Shown here in pieces: positions 7,151 through 13,613 of a stretch of 18,008 bases of DNA; position 1 is the first letter of the stretch; every line of letters begins with the position of its first letter. A model generated the notes under the pieces. It did no database searches. It saw nothing but the letters and a program-made list of their open reading frames with translations, and was not told the DNA's origin. The DNA comes from an uncultured Sphingobacteriales bacterium (GTDB taxonomy: Bacteria > Bacteroidota > Bacteroidia > Chitinophagales > Chitinophagaceae), in assembly GCA_937991535.1 (NCBI GenBank), contig CALKHN010000103.1, positions 1 through 18,008 on the forward strand, read 5' to 3'. The position numbers and the translations under genes were made by a program.

Positions 7151-10100
7151 TTAAAGACCAGAAATTAATTCCAGTTCTATTGCGGTTAAGTTATATTGAT
7201 TAATTACTTCTATGTATTGACGGCGTACATTGTTGGCATTGTTCAGCGATTGTGATAGTTGATAATAATCAATTTCACCTGCCTCAAATGCCCTTTGAGA
7301 TTTATTGATAAGTAACTCTGCCTGCGGCAAAGCGGTTTTGCGGAAATAGCCGATTTGAATCTGAAGCCTTCTTAAATCAGAAAGAAGCACAGTGCCTCTT
7401 TGCGAAAGGCTGAAATAAAACGCCTCCACTTCCGCTTCTCGTATTTGCATATTTATTTCTGCGGCATGTATTTTTGCTTTTTGTGGCTTTGCAAAAATGG
7501 GTATGCTAATTCCTATCTCAACTCCCTGGAATCGTTTACCAACTCCATAGTATTTTTCTACTCCGTCTTTTGAATGATTGCCAACTAAAGATTGATTAAA
7601 GTATCCTAAACTAAAATCAGGAAGAAGCCTGGCTTTCTCTACCCTTATTTCTTTTGAAGCTACTGCTATCTGGCTACGCAATGATTGCAATTGGGGATTG
7701 TTTCCCAAAATAGAACTGTCTAAACTTAACGATATTGTTTTCTCTTTTAAAACACTATCCGCAATGCCAGAAATAGTGGTGTCATTCATGTATTTACCCA
7801 AAAGCTTTAAATTACTGTTGATATATTCCTCTACTTGTTGTTGTTGAGCAATGGCTTCCTGCAATTGAGTATTTGCATTGTATTTTTCCAGAATATTCGT
7901 TTCACCCGTATTAAACCGCACATCAGCAGCCCTTAACACGCGTTTATATAGTGCAATTAAAGTATCCGCCAGCTTTCGCTGTTCGTTCCGGTAAAGCAAT
8001 TGGTAATAAACATTTTTTACCTGAAAGGCTATCTGGCTCTGATAAATCTTCAGTTGAGAACGGCTTGCCTCAATAGAAGCATCAGCAAGCTCTTTTAGCC
8101 TTTTTAGATAAACAGGATTTGGAATGTTTTGAGTAATCGTGATATTATTGTCATAGGGAATCGGGCTATTGTACTGTCCGTACGTAAGATTGATATTGGT
8201 TTTGCCGATATTCCCTGTACTTCCTTTTAACGTTTGCTGATATTCAACACCCAAATTTCCTACTCTTGTATTTGGATTAGCGTTTAAAGAATTGGTTACG
8301 GCTGTCTGCAAATTCACTTTGTTGCTAACCGCGTTTTGTGCGTATGAAAAGTTCATACCGCCAAGTAACAAAAACAGTATAGTTGTGATGGTAGGAATTG
8401 TAGCTTTTCTTCTCCTTATCTTTATTTTTTCAAACATGGTATAAAGCACCGGTAATACAATCAAGGTTAGGAAGGTGGCGGTAATCAAACCTCCTATTAC
8501 CACTGTAGCCAAAGGCTTTTGAACCTCTGCTCCAGAACCATGTGATAATGCCATTGGTAAAAACCCTAATGAAGCAACGGTAGCGGTCATCAATACAGGA
8601 CGTAGCCTTGTTAAAGTACCAGTAAGAATAATTCTGTTAAGATCACGCATGCCATGCTTTTTTAGCTGGTTAAACTCACTGACCAGTACAATTCCATTTA
8701 ACACAGCTACCCCAAACAATGCAATGAATCCAATACCTGCGGAAATACTAAAAGGCATTCCTCTTACCCACAAAGCGAATATGCCGCCTATAGCAGATAA
8801 AGGAATGGCCGTAAAAATTAGCAGCGAATGTTTAATAGATCCAAAAGCAAAATATAATAATAAAAGAATCAACCCTAGCGCTACCGGAACAGCAACAGAT
8901 AACCGCTGATTGGCTTCTTCGAGGTTTTTAAACTGCCCTCCGTAAGTAATGTAATATCCCGTGGGCATTTTCACTTTTGCATCAATTTTTTGCTGCATTT
9001 CTTTTACCACTGAGGCAATGTCGCGGCCTCTTACATTAAAGCCGACAATAATTCTTCGCTTCGCATCTTCTCTTTGAATTTGATTGGGGCCTAATTGATA
9101 GCTTACATCCGCAACCTGTTCCAGTGGAATATTTTTTCCATCTTTGGTAGTTACAAAAAGTCTTTTTACATCTTCTATACTTTGGCGTTCAGCTTCCTGC
9201 AACCGTACTACCAAATCAAAACGCCTTTCTCCTTCAAATACGGTTCCTGCAACACCTCCTGCAAATGCGGTATTAATTGCCTGGTTAATGTCTGAAACAT
9301 TCAAGCCGTATTGCGCAATTTTATCCCGGTTAAGCTTTATAGAAATTTGTGGCAAGCCGGTTAACTGCTCCAGATACAAATCTTCTGCACCTTCTACTGT
9401 TGGGACGATAGCGCCTATTTTCTTAGATAATTCTGTCAGAACCTGCAGGTCTTCCCCGAAAATTTTAATACCAACATCCTGTTTAACACCGGATAGTAAT
9501 TCATTAGAGCGCAACTGGATTGGTTGTGAAAACCCGAAAGTAACACCCGGAATTACAGCGAGACTTCGCTGCATCATTTCCGCAAGTTCTTCCCGGCTTT
9601 TGGCACTTGTCCATTCTGCTTTTGGTTTTAGTACAACGGTAATATCCGCCGCTTCAATAGGCATAGGATCTGTCGGTATTTCTGAAGATCCTATTTTGCC
9701 AATCACTTCTTTTACCTCCGGAAATTTTTTCATTAAAATATCTGATGCCTGCGTTACTTTATCAATGGATTGATTTAATGAACTACCTGTGAGTAACCTT
9801 GTTTCGATAGCAAAATCCCCTTCATCCAATGTGGGTATAAATTCGCCGCCAAGCGTAGAGAATACGACTAATGAAATAGCCAAAAGCCCAATTGCAATGC
9901 CTACTACTAAACCTCTCATTCGTAACGCGCCTTTAATAAGTGGCTCATACCATTTCTGTACACGTGCCATCATCCTATCAGAAATATTCTTTTTATGGCT
10001 GATATTCTTGCTTAAAAAGACAGAACTTATCATTGGCACATATGTAACCGATAAAATCAAAGCGCCCAGGATAGCAAAAGAAACCGTTTCAGCCATTGGC

Positions 10101-11518
10101 CTGAACATCTTTCCTTCTACTCCAACTAAAGCAAGAATTGGCAAATAAACAATCAGAATAATAATTTGTCCGAAAGCAGCGGAATTCATCATTTTTTTTG
10201 ACGCACCACCTACTTCACCATCCATTTCTGCCTGGGTAAGTCTTCCTGCCTTTCGACTTGCTATGTGGTGCATGGTAGCTTCCACAATAATTACTGCGCC
10301 ATCCACAATTAATCCAAAATCTATGGCCCCAAGGCTCATTAAATTGCCGGTTACCCCAAATACCTTCATGAGTGAAATCGCAAAAAGCATGGCCAGTGGA
10401 ATTACCGAAGCCACTATCAACCCTGATCGTACATTTCCAAGGAAAACAACCAGCACAAAAATTACGATCAGCGCTCCTTCCAACAGATTTTTTTCTACTG
10501 TACTTATCGCTCTTGCCACAAATTCACTTCTGTCTAAGAATGGTTCTACTACCACTCCTTCCGGCAACGATTTGTTAATCTGAACCATTTTTTCTTTAAC
10601 GCTGTTTACAACTGCGCTCGCATTGCTTCCTTTTAATAACATTACAATTCCACCCACTGCTTCTTTATCATTGCGGGTGAAGGCGCCATAGCGGTTAGCA
10701 GCGCCAAACCGTACTATTGCTATATCACGTATGGTAACCGGAACACCACTTTCAGTATTTTTCACTACGATCCTTTCAATATCTCCAAGATCAGTAATCA
10801 ATCCTTCACTTCTTATGAAGTAAGCATTCGGTTTCTTATCAATGTAAGAACCGCCTGTGTTTTGGTTATTGTTTTCAAGTGCAGTAAATATGTCCGATAT
10901 GGAAATATTGTAACTTCTAACCCTGTCTATATTCAAAGCAATTTCGTATTGCTTTAAATACCCGCCAAAGCTGTTTACTTCAGCTACGCCCGGGGTTCCT
11001 AATAATTGTCTTCTTACAATCCAATCCTGAATGGTGCGCAAGTCCATTGCATTGTATTTGTCTTCATATCCTTTTTTGGCATGAACTACATATTGGTATA
11101 TTTCACCTAATCCCGTAGAAATAGGGGCCATTTCCGGTAACCCTAATCCGGGTGCTATGGAATTTTTAGCCTCCGTAATCCGTTCTGACACTTGCTGGCG
11201 CGCCCAATAAATATCGGCATCATCATGAAAAATGACCGTAACGACTGAAAGGCCGAAACGAGAAATAGAACGCACTTCCTCAATTTCAGGAATCGTTGCC
11301 ATGGTTTGTTCTACAGGAAAAGAAATAAATTGTTCCACTTCCTGGGCTGCCAGTGAAGGGCTAACGGTAATAATCTGAACCTGGTTATTCGTAATATCGG
11401 GTATAGCATCTATAGGTAATTTTGAAGCGCTCCACGCTCCCCAAATAATAAGGGCGATGGTAAAAATCCCGATTACCAATTTGTTTTTTATAGAAAAATC
11501 AATGATCTTATTTAGCAT
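7151..11518 (-). CDS. czcA: CzcA-type heavy-metal RND efflux pump fused to a TolC/CzcC-type outer-membrane factor
   Basis: 1455 residues in one uninterrupted frame. Residues 1-1035 are a full HME-RND antiporter: first helix about 12-31, TM4 with DFGLIVDGAVIIVE (Asp400, Asp406, Glu413, the proton-relay acids of the CzcA/HME1 divalent-cation subgroup), LDEGDFA at 564-570, and last helices at 1005-1028. Normal CzcA ends near here. After KIKIRRRK (1031-1038) a hydrophobic stretch (about 1041-1056) leads to SYA|QNA, resembling a signal peptidase I site after Ala1060. Residues 1061-1455 are an outer-membrane-factor domain (NLQTAVTNSLNANP at 1069-1082, NPQLQSLRSQIA at 1274-1285, DFSLGYFNQSL at 1301-1311, long coiled-coil helices). 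Such fusions are known among Bacteroidota CusA/CzcA proteins. It exports Zn/Co/Cd-like divalent ions, judged by the TM4 motif. Start ATG at 11518-11516. Confidence 0.95.
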   Translation of the reverse strand: MLNKIIDFSIKNKLVIGIFTIALIIWGAWSASKLPIDAIPDITNNQVQIITVSPSLAAQEVEQFISFPVEQTMATIPEIEEVRSISRFGLSVVTVIFHDDADIYWARQQVSERITEAKNSIAPGLGLPEMAPISTGLGEIYQYVVHAKKGYEDKYNAMDLRTIQDWIVRRQLLGTPGVAEVNSFGGYLKQYEIALNIDRVRSYNISISDIFTALENNNQNTGGSYIDKKPNAYFIRSEGLITDLGDIERIVVKNTESGVPVTIRDIAIVRFGAANRYGAFTRNDKEAVGGIVMLLKGSNASAVVNSVKEKMVQINKSLPEGVVVEPFLDRSEFVARAISTVEKNLLEGALIVIFVLVVFLGNVRSGLIVASVIPLAMLFAISLMKVFGVTGNLMSLGAIDFGLIVDGAVIIVEATMHHIASRKAGRLTQAEMDGEVGGASKKMMNSAAFGQIIILIVYLPILALVGVEGKMFRPMAETVSFAILGALILSVTYVPMISSVFLSKNISHKKNISDRMMARVQKWYEPLIKGALRMRGLVVGIAIGLLAISLVVFSTLGGEFIPTLDEGDFAIETRLLTGSSLNQSIDKVTQASDILMKKFPEVKEVIGKIGSSEIPTDPMPIEAADITVVLKPKAEWTSAKSREELAEMMQRSLAVIPGVTFGFSQPIQLRSNELLSGVKQDVGIKIFGEDLQVLTELSKKIGAIVPTVEGAEDLYLEQLTGLPQISIKLNRDKIAQYGLNVSDINQAINTAFAGGVAGTVFEGERRFDLVVRLQEAERQSIEDVKRLFVTTKDGKNIPLEQVADVSYQLGPNQIQREDAKRRIIVGFNVRGRDIASVVKEMQQKIDAKVKMPTGYYITYGGQFKNLEEANQRLSVAVPVALGLILLLLYFAFGSIKHSLLIFTAIPLSAIGGIFALWVRGMPFSISAGIGFIALFGVAVLNGIVLVSEFNQLKKHGMRDLNRIILTGTLTRLRPVLMTATVASLGFLPMALSHGSGAEVQKPLATVVIGGLITATFLTLIVLPVLYTMFEKIKIRRRKATIPTITTILFLLLGGMNFSYAQNAVSNKVNLQTAVTNSLNANPNTRVGNLGVEYQQTLKGSTGNIGKTNINLTYGQYNSPIPYDNNITITQNIPNPVYLKRLKELADASIEASRSQLKIYQSQIAFQVKNVYYQLLYRNEQRKLADTLIALYKRVLRAADVRFNTGETNILEKYNANTQLQEAIAQQQQVEEYINSNLKLLGKYMNDTTISGIADSVLKEKTISLSLDSSILGNNPQLQSLRSQIAVASKEIRVEKARLLPDFSLGYFNQSLVGNHSKDGVEKYYGVGKRFQGVEIGISIPIFAKPQKAKIHAAEINMQIREAEVEAFYFSLSQRGTVLLSDLRRLQIQIGYFRKTALPQAELLINKSQRAFEAGEIDYYQLSQSLNNANNVRRQYIEVINQYNLTAIELELISGL

Positions 11519-11531
11519 TTTTTAAAAGAGA

Positions 11532-11735
11532 TTAATATTTAGTCACCATCTGGCAGTATCTTATAACTATAGCTATGATTGCACCTATGCTTAAAATGGA
11601 CAGGATGATTATAGTAATAATTCTAATGACCTTGAACCTTGGCCGTGTAGAAACTTTGCGTTTCTTTTTACTAAATTTTGTGGTCAAAATTGGCGTATTG
11701 TGAAAAAGATGAAACAGGAGTGCCTGTTTAAGCAA
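11532..11735 (-). CDS. Small single-helix membrane protein before czcA, start codon uncertain
   Basis: Up to 67 residues; not recognised. A basic stretch (KFSKKKRKVSTRPRFKVIR, about 20-38) precedes one long hydrophobic helix (39-60) and a short tail ending CQMVTKY. No ATG is available: the frame can begin at TTG 11735-11733 or at TTG 11687-11685, the latter giving a 51-residue protein beginning LTTKFSKKKRK read as Met-first. The shorter form has the more convincing composition. It sits 13 bases upstream of the RND pump start and 28 bases after the DUF6660-like gene. The basic-arm plus one-helix layout resembles small accessory subunits of transporters (compare AcrZ for AcrB as a concept only); no homology is claimed. 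Confidence 0.5.
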   Translation of the reverse strand: MLKQALLFHLFHNTPILTTKFSKKKRKVSTRPRFKVIRIITIIILSILSIGAIIAIVIRYCQMVTKY

Positions 11736-11763
11736 ATAAAAAAATAAGCTTTTGGAGAGAGTA

Positions 11764-12075
11764 TTACGCCAATTGCGGGGGTTGCCAGATAGACAATGAA
11801 ATCTCTTTAATAAAGGATGAATAAGCAGAATTATATCTCTTTATTAATTCAGGTTTAACAAGGATTACTTTCGATATATATTGTGGGATGGGAGAACCTG
11901 TACAGCATGAACAACTGCAGAAAGGTGAACAGGCATCATTAACCGGCCTATCCTGATGATGAGATGCATTTGTTATTTCTGTTTCCGCCTTGTTATTCGT
12001 GGCGTTTGCATCTGTACATGGCAATACGCTAAGTACTAAAGTTACAAGAGCTAATATGGAGATTATAAATTTCAA
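11764..12075 (-). CDS. DUF6660-like exported cysteine-rich protein of czc clusters
   Basis: 103 residues from a TTG start (12075-12073). A signal peptide spans about 1-25, with a plausible signal peptidase I site after Ala-Asn-Ala (23-25); Cys20 follows Pro, which is a poor lipobox. The mature part has His39-His40 and a dense cysteine cluster CSPFCSCSCC (Cys49, 53, 55, 57, 58), then a C-terminal segment ending SLSIWQPPQLA. The cluster plus the IWQPP ending is what I recall for the DUF6660 family, small periplasmic proteins found beside CzcA pumps in Bacteroidota. A periplasmic metal-binding or metal-delivery role for the RND pump is inference. It probably opens the czc transcription unit, because a TAnnTTTG box lies 7 bases upstream. 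Confidence 0.75.
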   Translation of the reverse strand: MKFIISILALVTLVLSVLPCTDANATNNKAETEITNASHHQDRPVNDACSPFCSCSCCTGSPIPQYISKVILVKPELIKRYNSAYSSFIKEISLSIWQPPQLA

Positions 12076-12082
12076 AGTTTTG

Positions 12083-12114
12083 CAAAAGTATATAATGTGA
12101 TTTATAAAATGAAA
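12083..12114 (-). promoter_or_regulatory. Candidate Bacteroidota promoter of the czc unit
   Basis: On the minus strand TACTTTTG (12090-12083) matches the -7 consensus TAnnTTTG exactly. TTTC (12114-12111) lies 20 bases upstream, one base off the -33 TTTG. The -7 box ends 7 bases before the TTG start of the DUF6660-like gene, implying a very short leader. It lies in the 88-base gap after the GDCCVxC gene. No clear operator palindrome accompanies it. Confidence 0.45.
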
Positions 12115-12163
12115 ATTAAATTGGAATGCAATAGATTTTAATAAAACTTTCTCAAAAATTTAT

Positions 12164-12379
12164 TTATACACAACCGAATCGGTTGTTTTGCATCGGAGGG
12201 CATTTTACAGTACCATAGCTGCAGAATACACAACAATCGCCTTTTTTCGGTCTTAAAATTGTTTCACAGTTTGTGCATTTATAAAAATACTGGCAGGCAT
12301 CTACAGGCATTGTTTCTTCTTTTTGGAAACTGCAATGGAGGCAGGTAATGGTTGACTGTAATGTTATGGTACTTTTCAT
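12164..12379 (-). CDS. GDCCVxC-motif small cysteine-rich protein
   Basis: 71-residue soluble protein with ten cysteines. CxxC pairs at 13/16 (TCLHC) and 35/38 (KCTNC) form a zinc-ribbon-like half. The family signature GDCCVFCSYGTVKCPP lies at 47-62 (Cys49, 50, 53, 60), and Cys70 is near the end. The domain is known as GDCCVxC (some members are selenoproteins; here all positions are Cys codons) and is repeatedly found beside MerT-type transporters. Its ATG (12379-12377) directly follows the merTP stop TAG with no gap, so translation is probably coupled. A cytoplasmic metal-accepting role for ions brought in by MerTP is likely but unproven; the chemistry of the vicinal Cys49-Cys50 pair is of the kind that binds Hg(II). 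Confidence 0.85.
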   Translation of the reverse strand: MKSTITLQSTITCLHCSFQKEETMPVDACQYFYKCTNCETILRPKKGDCCVFCSYGTVKCPPMQNNRFGCV

Positions 12380-12988
12380 CTATTTTAATTTTGTTTGAGT
12401 TACCTTATATCCGGTTGAATTAATAGCCTTTGTAATTTCAGCAATATTTGTTTTTGAGTTGTCGAACTGAACCATTGCATTCGCATTTTGATAGGATGCT
12501 TCCGACTTTAAAATTCCTTGCAACTTATTGACTTCGTGTTTTACTTCTTCGGTGCAGCCTTCACAAGTCATGCCACGGATTTTAAATTCGGCCGATTGAA
12601 CATTTGATTTTTCAACAAACACTATTTGCTTTTCAGTCTTTGGAAAAAATATTTTTGAATAGTATGGAAACGCAATCATCATTGCTGCAAAAATGGTTAC
12701 CATCAGGAGAAATGTTTTTGATTGTATCAACTTCGGTTTCGCCTCAGCAGGACATCCGCAATCATCAGCAGGCTGTGGCTTTAGTTTGAGATACCATGCA
12801 AACGCTAACGCCACAACTGACAAACCTATTAAGTAAGGCCTTGCGGGTTCTATCCAGGAAAAGGTGGCTGCTATACCGCTGGTTCCTGCAAATAAAGCTA
12901 TAACAGGAGTGATACAACACAAAGAAGCTGCAAACGCTGAAACAAGACCAGCACTTGTAAATTTGTTAGTTGATTTTAGAGGTGTCAT
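12380..12988 (-). CDS. merTP: MerTP: mercuric-ion transporter MerT fused to a MerP/HMA domain
   Basis: 202 residues. The MerT part has a first helix with the vicinal pair Cys24-Cys25 (LCCITPVIAL), second and third helices at about 50-67 and 91-110, and a cytoplasmic loop with Cys77 and Cys79 (DDCGCP), matching the two Cys pairs MerT uses to pass Hg(II) inward. The C-terminal domain (about 131-202) is an HMA fold with GMTCEGC (Cys142, Cys145), equivalent to periplasmic MerP. This MerTP fusion is known in Bacteroidota. The ATG overlaps the arsR stop as ATGA (12988-12985), so it is under the ArsR-controlled promoter. Mercury uptake is the family role; import of another soft metal cannot be excluded, especially since no true MerA is visible here. 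Confidence 0.92.
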   Translation of the reverse strand: MTPLKSTNKFTSAGLVSAFAASLCCITPVIALFAGTSGIAATFSWIEPARPYLIGLSVVALAFAWYLKLKPQPADDCGCPAEAKPKLIQSKTFLLMVTIFAAMMIAFPYYSKIFFPKTEKQIVFVEKSNVQSAEFKIRGMTCEGCTEEVKHEVNKLQGILKSEASYQNANAMVQFDNSKTNIAEITKAINSTGYKVTQTKLK

Positions 12989-13362
12989 AATGTTGACAGT
13001 TTTTGAGTTTGTATATTAATATGTCTGAAAAAAGGCTTTAAAATTTTCAGGTTTTCTTTAGTAAGGGAATAATAAATTGTTTGTCCTTCTTTCCTGGTTT
13101 CAACTATGTTACCGTCTTTTAATTTCCTTAGATGTTGTGATACAGCCGGAACACTCATTCCCAAAATATCGGAAAGGTCGCAGGGGCATAATTCCTTTTC
13201 TTCTTCCAATAAATAAAGAATTTTTAACCTCGCTTCATTTCCGGCCAAAGACAGAATATTAGATAATTGATTAAAAGACTTTTGAGCAATTTTCAGAATA
13301 GCTTTACAATTTTTTATTTGTTCCTCATCGGCAAATAGCCTGATGCAAGTATTATTGTCCAT
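12985..13362 (-). CDS. ArsR/SmtB-family metal-sensing repressor (CadC-like alpha3N site)
   Basis: 125-residue dimeric winged-helix repressor. The DNA-recognition helix lies in DILGMSVPAVSQHLRKLKDG (65-84) and the wing in NIVETRKEGQTIYYSL (85-100). The metal motif ELCPCDL (Cys59, Cys61) in helix 3 corresponds to ELCVCDL of CadC/ArsR. Cys6 and Cys19 in the N-terminal arm could complete a thiolate site of the CadC (alpha3N) type, which favours Cd/Pb/Hg-class metals; the spacing differs from CadC's. The second (alpha5) Zn site is not evident. It is the first gene of arsR-merTP-GDCCVxC and ends in a 4-base overlap with merTP. A perfect palindrome just upstream is its likely operator, giving autorepression released by metal. 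Confidence 0.93.
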   Translation of the reverse strand: MDNNTCIRLFADEEQIKNCKAILKIAQKSFNQLSNILSLAGNEARLKILYLLEEEKELCPCDLSDILGMSVPAVSQHLRKLKDGNIVETRKEGQTIYYSLTKENLKILKPFFRHINIQTQKLSTL

Positions 13363-13366
13363 GTGG

Positions 13367-13397
13367 CAAAGTTAACAGAAATAATTATTTAAGCAAA
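13367..13397 (-). promoter_or_regulatory. Promoter of arsR-merTP
   Basis: On the minus strand TTTG (13397-13394), 19 bases, then TAACTTTG (13374-13367) match the Bacteroidota -33/-7 consensus exactly. The -33 box lies within the ArsR operator palindrome, so repressor binding would block sigma access. Only four bases separate the -7 box from the arsR ATG, which predicts a leaderless or nearly leaderless mRNA. Confidence 0.75.
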
Positions 13398-13408
13398 TGC
13401 TTAAATAA
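13385..13408. promoter_or_regulatory. ArsR operator: perfect 10-4-10 inverted repeat
   Basis: TTATTTAAGC (13385-13394), spacer AAAT, GCTTAAATAA (13399-13408): a perfect inverted repeat with 10-base arms. Length, AT-rich flanks and symmetric core fit binding sites of ArsR/SmtB dimers. It is centred about 35 bases upstream of the arsR start and covers the -33 element. The repressor acting here is inferred from adjacency. Confidence 0.8.
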
Positions 13409-13613
13409 GGTTATTTAGTTGTATGGGCATTTCTCTGCCTTTTACCAAGGAGCAGATCCTGTTATTTCTTTACCTCAACAATTTCATTAGAAATAAGTGT
13501 TTCTCAACCTTCAGAACAGATTATTAGAGAAATTACAGCAGTACAGAGCTAATCATTATTCAGTGTTAAGTAAATTGAAAGTAACAGCCTCCTTTTTTAG
13601 AAACGACATTACT

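Noticed and set aside
9144..9773. Plus-strand frame of 209 codons
   Set aside because: Wholly inside the CzcA coding sequence on the opposite strand; composition is that of an antisense shadow of a conserved protein.
7151..11518. Fusion of czcA and the outer-membrane factor as an assembly artefact
   Set aside because: The frame is uninterrupted through the joint, the joint is a sensible signal-like segment, and such fusions are known in Bacteroidota.
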